Of a stretch of 50,371 bases of DNA, positions 38,085-46,515 are shown piece after piece. Below the pieces are notes generated by a model. That model was not told where the DNA came from. It searched no databases and worked only from the letters and a program-made list of their open reading frames with translations. Position 1 is the stretch's first letter; each line of letters begins with the position of its first letter. This DNA comes from Candidatus Saccharimonadota bacterium (GTDB lineage: Bacteria; Patescibacteriota; Saccharimonadia; Saccharimonadales; EFPC-124). The stretch spans positions 1 through 50,371 of the forward strand of contig JARIHL010000083.1 in NCBI GenBank assembly GCA_029288315.1, in the 5' to 3' direction. Position numbers and translations under genes: made by a program.

Positions 38085-39443
38085 TTATTGGCCATCCCAA
38101 CTTTTCAAAATGCGTAATTTCTGCCACGGTATATTGGGCATATTATCATAGTCCCATCGTATGCCCGCATTTTGATAGGCAGGGCTAACGACATCAGGGT
38201 TTTTTGTATCAAGCTCAAAACTAATTGCCATCTTGGCCCCACCGCAATCAATAGCGTAAGCACCATAACGCTGTAAGGCTTTGCCGATCATTTTTTCAAT
38301 AGGGCTGATGTTGGGAATGGTATCAAGATTGATAGTCGGGTCTAGCTGTACTCTCGCACCTTCTTCAATTGTTTCGTTACCATGGCCAGCCTTACCGTCA
38401 GTTTTACTTGCTGGAAAACGATATGTATCCGACCGACAAAGATTTGTTGAAAAAACCAACGCATGGTCAATAGATTTTCGTTCTACATCAGATAGTCTGA
38501 CGAGCCCTGCTAACCGGGAAACGCCTGCGCCCACCGAACTACCACCTACTCCGTTACCATCAATAGGTAACATTGCCCCCCATGAAGTCGTGGGCCGGCC
38601 GCCGTTCCATTTAAATTGCCAAAACTCCGCTGTTTGACGCGAGACCATATCAACAACAACCATTGCTTCATCAGAGCCTCTGTGTGGCTTCATAGCAACT
38701 GAAAGCGGAATGTTTTTACCTTCAAATGGACACGTGCCCCAAGGTTTTGTACAGGTGACTTTCTTTGTACCGGTAGCTATATTGGCATTATAGACCGGTA
38801 TTGCGAATTCATGCACTAGCGCGGCGGCCGGGCTCCCCGCTTTAGTTAGTTCATTGACAATAGAAGCATTATGTTGATCTAATTTTACGTTACTGGGGAT
38901 AGGAGCCTTCCAGGGAGAATCTTGACTAAATGGGCGCTCAAAAGCTTCGTCTACCGGTGGATTCACGATTGCTTTTGGCACGCTCCATTGTTGAGCAGTT
39001 GTGCCATTGCAGTAATAAATTTGGATAGGGTTGCCATTATCTATACGATTAAACTTGTTGTCTAAACAAAGCACTGAGACAGGATTAACAATAGCCCCAT
39101 TATCCTTCAAAGCCCATTGTTGATGAGTGCCACTGTTGCACTTCTCTATCTGTACCGGTGCTTCGGATTGCTTGCTTGCATTCTTCACCGCGAGGCACAT
39201 GCCTTGTGCACGAATAGTGCCGTCGCCAGGCAATTGCCACTGTCTTGAGGCATTATCTTGGCATTCGTCAAGCTGAACCGGATTATTTTTTACTTGCCCT
39301 GGCTTACTTGTTAGGCATTTGCCATTCGCATTTTTAATATAACCTTGGGGAACAGCTGCAGTTGCGATACTTGATAGTATGAGGCTGGTAATCCCGCTGA
39401 GAAAAAATGTACTCACAAACAATAAATAAATTTTGTGTTTCAT
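38085..39443 (-). CDS. Secreted ricin-type beta-trefoil lectin with uncharacterised C-terminal domain
   Basis: Signal peptide; GYIKNANGKCLTSKPGQVKNNPVQLDECQDNASRQWQL / GMCLAVKNASKQSEAPVQIEKCNSGTHQQWAL / VLCLDNKFNRIDNGNPIQIYYCNGTTAQQWSV = three beta-trefoil QxW repeats. Confidence 0.9.
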   Translation of the reverse strand: MKHKIYLLFVSTFFLSGITSLILSSIATAAVPQGYIKNANGKCLTSKPGQVKNNPVQLDECQDNASRQWQLPGDGTIRAQGMCLAVKNASKQSEAPVQIEKCNSGTHQQWALKDNGAIVNPVSVLCLDNKFNRIDNGNPIQIYYCNGTTAQQWSVPKAIVNPPVDEAFERPFSQDSPWKAPIPSNVKLDQHNASIVNELTKAGSPAAALVHEFAIPVYNANIATGTKKVTCTKPWGTCPFEGKNIPLSVAMKPHRGSDEAMVVVDMVSRQTAEFWQFKWNGGRPTTSWGAMLPIDGNGVGGSSVGAGVSRLAGLVRLSDVERKSIDHALVFSTNLCRSDTYRFPASKTDGKAGHGNETIEEGARVQLDPTINLDTIPNISPIEKMIGKALQRYGAYAIDCGGAKMAISFELDTKNPDVVSPAYQNAGIRWDYDNMPNIPWQKLRILKSWDGQ

Positions 39444-39544
39444 TTATTATCTCGATAATTATGGTTACAGCCTACTACGAAGGCTTATGTGTGGCAATAC
39501 AGAATGACTATGATTTTCTCATTATTTATGAGAAGCAACTCGTA

Positions 39545-40810
39545 TTAACGTTGCAAAAGAAGCCGCATAAGTGGCGGCGCTAAAAGAGATGTAACAACGG
39601 CAATCAGTACAATGATGGTATACATTTCAGTATTAAGTATGCCCAGCCGCACGCCAACGCTTGCGATTAGGATTTCAATAACCCCACGGGCATTCATAGC
39701 AGCGCCGATAGCTAGGGATTCACGCGTATTTAATCTGCTTAATCGTCCACCAAAAAAAGCTCCGGCAAATTTACCGACTATCGCTATACAAAGTACGATC
39801 AATGCACCGATAAGTACTACAGGCTCAGTTAAGGTAGTTAAGTCAATACGCAGGCCAGCGGTGGCAAAAAAGAGCGGCGCTAGCACTGATAATACGGTTG
39901 GTAAACGTATATGTTTAAAGTTGGGGTCTGACCCGATAAGTAAGCCGCACACAAAGGCACCAAAGACTGCCTCTAATCCCATGGCATGCGTAACGGCGGC
40001 AGATAAAAGAATCAAACTCGCTATTGCGGTGACCATAGGGCCATCGTCGCTACTACTACGGCGTACAAAGTCAAGCGTTTTGCGTATGAGCAGACGCCCA
40101 ATTGTCAGTGCAAAACCTATAACCAGCGCTACAAAGAATAATGAATGAATAATTGAGCCCATATGCACTCCACCAGTTGCCGCCATCGACGCCACCATGG
40201 CAAGCAATATCCAGCCAATGATGTCGTCAATAACACTGGCTGAGAGGGCGAGCCCTCCGACACGATGGTTCATGAGATTCATATCCATCAGCATTTTGGC
40301 GATGACTGGTAGAGCACTGACGCACATTGCTACACCGATAAACAGTGCAAACACAAAACGGTCAATATGTTCCGGAACCAGTGTGTCTGGTAATAAGTAG
40401 CCCGTTGCTATGCCCAGACAGAGGGGTATCAATAAGCCGCCGAGGCTGATTCGAAGTGCGGCTGGGCCATGCTTTTTAAGGAGCATTACATTCAACGCCA
40501 TGCCACTTAAGCCTACAAGCATAATGACTCCAATTTGTCCTACGGCATCGAGCAGATGAAATTGCTCTGCATTCGGCGGGAATAGCCAATAGAAAGCATC
40601 AGGAAAAAAATGTCCAAAAAGTGATGGCCCCAATAATACCCCTGCCCCCAGCTCACCCACAATGGAAGGCATATTAAAACGGCGAGCCAGTGCACCTAAC
40701 AGCAGAGCCAGCAGCAATAACATAGCTACTTGTGTCAAAAAAAGCAGGAGCACATAACTCTCAAGTGTCGGCACCGGGCCAACAGTAGTCGATCCAAATA
40801 ATAAAATCAT
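39545..40810 (-). CDS. Cation:proton antiporter (CPA2/Kef-like)
   Basis: ALARRFNMPSIVGELGAGVLLGPSLFGHFFPD...LSASVIDDIIGWILLA...AMNARGVIEILIASVGVRLGIL. Confidence 0.92.
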   Translation of the reverse strand: MILLFGSTTVGPVPTLESYVLLLFLTQVAMLLLLALLLGALARRFNMPSIVGELGAGVLLGPSLFGHFFPDAFYWLFPPNAEQFHLLDAVGQIGVIMLVGLSGMALNVMLLKKHGPAALRISLGGLLIPLCLGIATGYLLPDTLVPEHIDRFVFALFIGVAMCVSALPVIAKMLMDMNLMNHRVGGLALSASVIDDIIGWILLAMVASMAATGGVHMGSIIHSLFFVALVIGFALTIGRLLIRKTLDFVRRSSSDDGPMVTAIASLILLSAAVTHAMGLEAVFGAFVCGLLIGSDPNFKHIRLPTVLSVLAPLFFATAGLRIDLTTLTEPVVLIGALIVLCIAIVGKFAGAFFGGRLSRLNTRESLAIGAAMNARGVIEILIASVGVRLGILNTEMYTIIVLIAVVTSLLAPPLMRLLLQR

Positions 40811-41031
40811 TGTTAGCCTTATCGATGCTAGAATTCATAGTTAGTATACATGAGGATGCAGCTATACCGAACGAGGATACAAGTGACATATAATCAAGAA
40901 ACAAGCATAGTTCAACCCTCTGGATCCACTCAACACTGAGGTGTATGTTGACATAAAAAATTTATATGTTATTATTATATTCTGCCCATGCAGTACCTTG
41001 ACGTCTTATAACTGATTGGATGTGATGAACA

Positions 41032-42027
41032 GTGCTAACCAGCACACCTTTCTCGGTTGGCAATGAGGCCAGCCTGAGACGGCTTTTTCAGCACCTTGGT
41101 GTTGAATGGTCGGAAGATCCCGCAGTTAATGCTGAGACCGCTCAGCAACTGTGGCTCGGTGGCGAACACGGACAGAACGTAATCGAGTATCCACCAGCGT
41201 TGCTTGAAGGGGTCATCCCCTTCGGTGCTGCGATGGGAATGATCGATGCCACGCTTCCAGAGTTCGGTACCATCTTTGACGAAACATGTATCATTGGGGG
41301 AACACTCAATGCAAATGTACGGCGGTACGAGCTCATCAATTACCTGAGAAGGTGCCGTGCTTGTCAGTTCGGACCAATCGTGGGGTGGTATGGCCAGCGC
41401 CTCCGCCAGAAGCGTGAAGGGACGGTTGACCAACTTGTAGCGCGCCTACAAGCGCGTGATCCAGCGCTGCTCGACCACTCTTGGGTGGTGACGCAGCTGG
41501 AACTGGATGACGCTGACCCAAACCCGTGGCAGCGCCCGTTCGCTACCGAGTTTGAACTCGGCATTGCGGCCGCATTGCTCGAGTTTGGTCCTTTGCTACA
41601 CCTAACCTTCACACACCGCATCGAGGAGCCGGCACGTGTGCCCGGTGTCCCGGGGCGAACAATTCTGTGGCAGGGTTGGACAGGGCCGAATGACTCCAGT
41701 CTCCTGATGCTTAACTCCGCTGCTGTGCCGCGGAAAATGCAGGATCGGCCCTCAGATCCGCGCCACACCACGGCATCCAGTGCCAAAGAATGGTTGGAGA
41801 TTCTCACGCCCTTCACAGGCAGGCACATCGGAGTCGTTTCGGGAAATCCCCATACCGAACGCACCATCAGATCTGTTCTCCGTCAGTTCAAGCAGCTGGG
41901 GTATGATGACTTGATCATCACCCCCATGGGGACCAACGCAACCGATGCTGACAAGGTGGTGTTAGGCCGAACGATTCTCGGCGAGGTCGCCCGCTTGCTC
42001 GGCAGCGAGCAACGGGAAGTTGGCTGA
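41032..42027 (+). CDS. Hypothetical protein, C-terminus reminiscent of YdcF/DUF218-like fold; GC-rich gene
   Basis: 331-aa ORF (GTG start), followed by strong hairpin 42048-42083. C-terminal GRHIGVVSGNPHTERTIRSVLRQFKQLGYDDLIITPMG. Promoter-like TTGACA upstream (GTATGTTGACATAAAAAATTTATATG). Confidence 0.55.
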   Translation: MLTSTPFSVGNEASLRRLFQHLGVEWSEDPAVNAETAQQLWLGGEHGQNVIEYPPALLEGVIPFGAAMGMIDATLPEFGTIFDETCIIGGTLNANVRRYELINYLRRCRACQFGPIVGWYGQRLRQKREGTVDQLVARLQARDPALLDHSWVVTQLELDDADPNPWQRPFATEFELGIAAALLEFGPLLHLTFTHRIEEPARVPGVPGRTILWQGWTGPNDSSLLMLNSAAVPRKMQDRPSDPRHTTASSAKEWLEILTPFTGRHIGVVSGNPHTERTIRSVLRQFKQLGYDDLIITPMGTNATDADKVVLGRTILGEVARLLGSEQREVG

Positions 42028-42047
42028 GCAAGTTCAGCAACGTCAAG

Positions 42048-42083
42048 GTGGGGCCTGCGCGCAAAACAGCGCGCAGGCCCCAC
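42048..42083 (+). terminator. Strong GC hairpin downstream of the 41032 gene
   Basis: GTGGGGCCTGCGCGC (42048-42062) AAAACA GCGCGCAGGCCCCAC (42069-42083). Confidence 0.75.
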
Positions 42084-42175
42084 ATCTGTTTCAAATCAGG
42101 AGTTACCTGATTTTTTTTATTTCACTAATATTTATTTCAAATAAGCTCTAGAACTTCTCATGCTACAATACGCAT

Positions 42176-42691
42176 ATGGCTGCGCAACAGCGAAATTGGG
42201 GTTTGGTGGGTATGGTTATATTGTCTCTGCTGGTGGTGGGAACTTTTGGTGCTGGCGCTGGATATCTATGGTGGCAGGAACGCACACAACGTCTGCGGGC
42301 TGAACAAACAGTACAAGATATTCAGGGCAAGTATGATCGGCTTCAACAAGAATGCGATGTCATGAAGCTCGGCTCAGCAGAAGGTACACCGTTAAATCAA
42401 TCTGGCCAACCGCCAGCAGTGGCGGCTGTTGAAGCTCAAGCAGATGCCCCACGTTGTGAACGGCCGAGCTTACAGCCATTTAAAGAAACTTTGCGCAAAC
42501 AAGACGCAAGATTTTTTGAAAAAATCAAAGATGGTGATGTACTAATCATCTACCCACAGAGCAAAAGATTGTATGTCTATCGGCAAAGCACCGGCGAGAT
42601 TATTACCCAAGCCGTTCTAACTGATTCAGAGGTAAAAACAAATCTGCCAACAGCCAACTTTTCACTGCAGGGAATAGTACAAACTCCCTAA
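42176..42691 (+). CDS. N-terminally membrane-anchored hypothetical protein
   Basis: MAAQQRNWGLVGMVILSLLVVGTFGAGAGYLWWQERTQRLRAEQTVQDIQGKYDRLQQECDVMK: TM then coiled coil then small domain. Confidence 0.7.
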   Translation: MAAQQRNWGLVGMVILSLLVVGTFGAGAGYLWWQERTQRLRAEQTVQDIQGKYDRLQQECDVMKLGSAEGTPLNQSGQPPAVAAVEAQADAPRCERPSLQPFKETLRKQDARFFEKIKDGDVLIIYPQSKRLYVYRQSTGEIITQAVLTDSEVKTNLPTANFSLQGIVQTP

Positions 42692-43222
42692 GTTACAAAA
42701 CATCCTAATATTGAAGATTGGCTAGTAACTTCGGTGTAGCCATAGGTAGCCGTGGTAGTTGCCTTCTGCCAAGGAAGACAATCTTCCGGTGTACGGTTTC
42801 TTTTGTTCGGAGATGCCACCCGACATTGGCAGGGGCAGCAAATATCACACCCGGTCAACAATCAAACAGTGGTCGCCGTTGGTGCTATGGGTCGTTCGAA
42901 TCATGAGACGCAAGATGTGGCGAGAGCATCAGGCGTATATTTTTTGACCTCGCATCAGCGAAAAGAAACAGATTCTAGCCAAGTGGCTAACAGTCCTCAG
43001 GGCCAGGTTGCGCATTGAATGCATCTTCGACCACCTTAAAAATAGCTACTCCTGGTCATTTCGTTTCCTATGATAGTGAATATGGTTACGCCACTCACTA
43101 TGTGCGGGTTTCTTACCAGCTTATGTGAAGTTTTGAGGGTGAGGCTGATCAGTAGCTTGACAAAATGCTTATGTGTGCTATTGTTGTTAATACCATCATC
43201 ACGATCAGAAGGGGACCAGCAA

Positions 43223-43411
43223 ATGAGTCGAGAGGTTGTGGGAGCTCACATCAGCTCAGACGGTACTGTCACTCAGGGCAATGACAACACAGCCAGTATC
43301 GAAACCGGCCCCGGCCACGTGGCTGTAACTCAGTCACGGCAAGTAGTTGGGAGCGATGAGACGGTGATAGGGGCTGGCCTTGGCGGCCGGCCTCGTCGCA
43401 AAAACATCTAG
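43223..43411 (+). CDS. Small hydrophilic protein (62 aa), Gly/Thr/Val-rich
   Basis: ATG with upstream AAGGGGACC; MSREVVGAHISSDGTVTQGNDNTASIETGPGHVAVTQSRQVVGSDETVIGAGLGGRPRRKNI. Sigma70-like TTGACA-16-TATTGT upstream and a clear intrinsic terminator downstream. Confidence 0.6.
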   Translation: MSREVVGAHISSDGTVTQGNDNTASIETGPGHVAVTQSRQVVGSDETVIGAGLGGRPRRKNI

Positions 43412-43428
43412 ATCGGAACGTGATGCTT

Positions 43429-43460
43429 TAGGCCCTGCCTCGCAGGGCCTATCATTTTTT
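43429..43460 (+). terminator. Intrinsic terminator
   Basis: TAGGCCCTGC (43429-43438) CTC GCAGGGCCTA (43442-43451) TCATTTTTT. Confidence 0.92.
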
Positions 43461-43468
43461 AGAAGTTT

Positions 43469-44848
43469 CTAACTAAGTTGCTTGGCTAGTTCGGTAGCAA
43501 TATTCTGATATCCAGATACTGACATACATAACACAACGTCGCCAGCTTTAGCATCATGAGTTATGAGCTGAATCAATTTGCTCCGGTCTGGTTCAAAGAT
43601 CGCTTTATTATCGAGTCCAGCTACAACATCGCTGCCTGATACGGTCTTTTCATGAGCAGCTTCGCGAGCACCTTCAACATCAGTAATGTAGACGACATCA
43701 GCTTCATTAAAAGCGGCTTGGAATTCAGTTAACAATGCTTTTGTGCGTGAATAGGTGTGCGGGCGAAACATCACAACGAGCCGTCTATCAGGAAAGTGTA
43801 GTTTTGCTGCTTCAATAGTCGTTTTTACTTCTGTGGGATGGTGCGCATAATCGTCGATGACGGTAATGGCGTTATCTGGTTTCGTAAGAATATTAAACCG
43901 CCGGTAGGTGCCTTTAAAACGCGCAGCGGCTTCTTTGATTTGCTCAAAACTCAAACCTTCTCCGAAGGTCACGGCTATAGCCGCTAATACATTTAACACA
44001 TTATGCCGCCCATAAAGTGGTACGGTTATACGGCCGATCGTAGTTTGGCGGGTCTTCACATCGAACTCGATACCATTTGGCGTAAAAGCGATATTCTCGG
44101 CTATATAATCACCTTCATCAAGGCCGTACGTTACAACTTTGCAAGTGGCTGCAGCGGCTACTTGTGCTACGGTACTACTGCCTGACCACGCCACAAGCTG
44201 GCCATTTTGTGGTAGCGCTTTCACCACTTCTGTAAAACGCTTTATAACTGATGCTAAATCTGGATAGACATCTGGGTGATCGTGCTCTACAGAAGTAAGT
44301 ACTAATACATCAGGGTGATAGTATTGTAATTTGGCTCTATCTTCTAGATCAGAGGCCTTGTATTCATCCCCTTCTAATACGACGACTTTTGAGCCTTCTA
44401 TGCGCACGCTTGAGTCGAAATTAAATGGCTGAATCCCGATCAAAAAATCCGGCTGGCGTCCCGCACATTCCAATAACCAGGTAATAAAGGAAGTAGTAGT
44501 TGTCTTGCCATGGGTGCCTGCCACCACAATAGATCGTTCATCAGCGGTCAACTCCCCGACTAATTGCGCCCATGATTTAATAGCAATGCCGCGTCGCTTG
44601 GCCTCTATGATAGCTGGATATTGAGGGGTAGCGTAGGCACCAGTAATAATGACATCGGTTACGCCGTCAAGTTGGCTGGTTTCGAATGTCTTACTCCACG
44701 GAATGTTGTGTTCATCTAGCCAGTCGCTGCCAGGAGGCACCGCCCCTTCATCGAGGCCACTGACGATATAACCGTGCTCACGTGCCATGAGCGCCAATCC
44801 ACGAATTGCATGGCCAGCGATGCCAATAAAATAGAAATGACTCTTCAT
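43469..44848 (-). CDS. murC: Mur ligase family protein (MurC/Mpl-like)
   Basis: YFIGIAGHAIRGLALMAREHGYIVSGLDEG; VVAGTHGKTTTTSFITWLLECAG; VLEGDEYKASDLEDRAKLQYYHPDVLVLTSVEHDHPDVYPDL; YAHHPTEVKTTIEAAKLHFPDRRLVVMFRPHTYSRTKALL. Confidence 0.85.
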   Translation of the reverse strand: MKSHFYFIGIAGHAIRGLALMAREHGYIVSGLDEGAVPPGSDWLDEHNIPWSKTFETSQLDGVTDVIITGAYATPQYPAIIEAKRRGIAIKSWAQLVGELTADERSIVVAGTHGKTTTTSFITWLLECAGRQPDFLIGIQPFNFDSSVRIEGSKVVVLEGDEYKASDLEDRAKLQYYHPDVLVLTSVEHDHPDVYPDLASVIKRFTEVVKALPQNGQLVAWSGSSTVAQVAAAATCKVVTYGLDEGDYIAENIAFTPNGIEFDVKTRQTTIGRITVPLYGRHNVLNVLAAIAVTFGEGLSFEQIKEAAARFKGTYRRFNILTKPDNAITVIDDYAHHPTEVKTTIEAAKLHFPDRRLVVMFRPHTYSRTKALLTEFQAAFNEADVVYITDVEGAREAAHEKTVSGSDVVAGLDNKAIFEPDRSKLIQLITHDAKAGDVVLCMSVSGYQNIATELAKQLS

Positions 44849-44903
44849 TCAGTAGATCTCCTTAATAATCTAAACTCTAACATAAGATAGTTTATCTTGA
44901 CAT

Positions 44904-45025
44904 GGCCTACGCTACCCATTTCTACTGCCGTTTCCAGGGAAACAGTCCGCTCGCAAAAGCTCGCTGCCTTCCTCCCGGGAAGGTCGAGTCCCTGGAAACG
45001 GCAGTAGAAATGGGTAGCGTAGGCC
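44904..45025. repeat. R1 hairpin element, copy b
   Basis: Perfect 36-bp arms 44904-44939 (GGCCTACGCTACCCATTTCTACTGCCGTTTCCAGGG) / 44990-45025 around core AAACAGTCCGCTCGCAAAAGCTCGCTGCCTTCCTCCCGGGAAGGTCGAGT, almost identical to copy a. Confidence 0.95.
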
Positions 45026-45049
45026 GTATATTGATAACTGTAGTATCTT

Positions 45050-45087
45050 AAAATAAGAAAGCCAGCCTATTGTTTCACCGGGCTGGC
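45050..45087 (-). terminator. Intrinsic terminator of the antiporter gene
   Basis: Minus strand GCCAGCCCGGTGAAACAATAGGCTGGCTTTCTTATTTT. Confidence 0.75.
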
Positions 45088-45123
45088 AGACGGTTAGTGC
45101 GGGTTCGCCGCACGCGAGGTATG

Positions 45124-46212
45124 TTACGTGGCTGATGCTGGGGCAAAACACCGGTCCAGAACAACTGTAGAGATCAATCGGAGCATCTGCGTCATGATAA
45201 TCGCTGGCACAATGAAGGCGATGGTACCAGTGCTCACGCCCAGTAAAAGCGCAGTGATGCCATTCTGGTGCCCAAAAGCCAGGTAAAAACGATCTTGGCG
45301 GCTCAGCCCGCGGTTACGCGTTAGTGGCACCGTGACGATTATCTGTGACAAAAAGGCAGCTGCGCCGAGCGCAAAGCCCCAAGCGATGTCGCGGCTAAAC
45401 TCTTCCTGTGCCAGGAACAGGTGGATGACCATGACTCCCAAAACGGCCAAGGCCACCATTGAAAGCACATTGAGCACCTTCTGGGCAACGTCGTAGATTT
45501 TGGCTTCTTTTGGCCGCATGCACAAGCCAATAAGCGCCAATCCAAACATCCAAAACCAGACCGACGCAATGATGACTGATCCGGCGATGAAGAGCACCGT
45601 GAAGGCGATCTTCATCCAGAAGGGGCCGCGGTAAGCATATTGCCAGCACCATGTCACGGTGCCGACAAAGGCTATGTTATAGAGCATGTATTGGCCAAAA
45701 CTCGCCGGCCCGTCAACTGTCACATTGACGAAAGTCAAGCCCAGGTAAATGCCAAACGCTCCCTGCAAGGTAAAGAGCAGGATCGCGCCAACTACCGTAA
45801 CGGGGTCATCAAGGGTTGACCAAGCTCTGAGGATACCGTCACCCATTTTGGAAAGCCGCGACTTGGCTGACAGCGCGGCCACAGCGAGTGGATCAATCTG
45901 GGCAACTAACAGGCCCATAACGAAATACTTGGTATCAGAGCTTATGCCCCATAGTAAACCGCCAATGATCAGCGCTTTGGTAAACACGCCGACCGTCACA
46001 GCCCATAGCACCAACCTCCATCCCTGTTTTGTTATTGCCTCTTTGGTGATGCCGAATGTACTTGCTAAGATGCCGACGCCCAGCAAGAGGGCGTAGTGCC
46101 ATGGTGTACCACGCAGGTCATAGCCACCCAGCCAGGTCAGAATACTGAACAGGATTGTTCCGATGGCTAGCGCGGTGGGGGCATTAACCCATTTACGCAT
46201 CACCCTTTTCAT
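45124..46212 (-). CDS. Na+/H+ antiporter-like membrane protein
   Basis: Multi-TM; GLLVAQIDPLAVAALSAKSRLSKMGDGILRAWSTLDDPVTVVGAILLFTLQG. Start placed at MKRVMRKW after GGAAGG-ATGACGCTC spacing. Confidence 0.8.
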   Translation of the reverse strand: MKRVMRKWVNAPTALAIGTILFSILTWLGGYDLRGTPWHYALLLGVGILASTFGITKEAITKQGWRLVLWAVTVGVFTKALIIGGLLWGISSDTKYFVMGLLVAQIDPLAVAALSAKSRLSKMGDGILRAWSTLDDPVTVVGAILLFTLQGAFGIYLGLTFVNVTVDGPASFGQYMLYNIAFVGTVTWCWQYAYRGPFWMKIAFTVLFIAGSVIIASVWFWMFGLALIGLCMRPKEAKIYDVAQKVLNVLSMVALAVLGVMVIHLFLAQEEFSRDIAWGFALGAAAFLSQIIVTVPLTRNRGLSRQDRFYLAFGHQNGITALLLGVSTGTIAFIVPAIIMTQMLRLISTVVLDRCFAPASAT

Positions 46213-46336
46213 GAGCGTCATCCTTCCTGAGGTTGTCTGCGGCAACTGCACGAAAGGTTTTCGTGCATGCTACCACAGACAATCTGCAAGATGGATTTAT
46301 TAAATCATGGCTCAATATGATTTACAATTTTCTATA

Positions 46337-46475
46337 ATGGCATAGCAAATTCAAATGGAAGGGGTCCTGTCACGCCATCCGCCCCTAAAATTTTTTTATG
46401 AGTACATAAAAAACATTTTTGGGGCAGCCCCGTGGCGTGCCACCCCAGTGTTTAATTTGAATTTTGCTATGCCAT
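46337..46475. repeat. R2 hairpin element, copy 1
   Basis: Outer arms ATGGCATAGCAAATTCAAAT (46337-46356) / ATTTGAATTTTGCTATGCCAT (46455-46475) around core GGAAGGGGTCCTGTCACGCCATCCGCCCCTAAAATTTTTTTATGAGTACATAAAAAACATTTTTGGGGCAGCCCCGTGGCGTGCCACCCC. Confidence 0.85.
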
Positions 46476-46515
46476 TTATATAAAATAGCTGCTTCCTCAG
46501 ATGAAATAGATCACT

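Noticed and set aside
41364-41867. 167-aa minus ORF inside the 41032-42027 gene
   Set aside because: Typical antisense ORF of a GC-rich gene; the plus strand has start, promoter-like and terminator signals.
36153-45025. R1 elements as classical MITEs or rho-independent terminators
   Set aside because: Arms are not shared between copies, as TIRs would be, and no U tract follows the stems.
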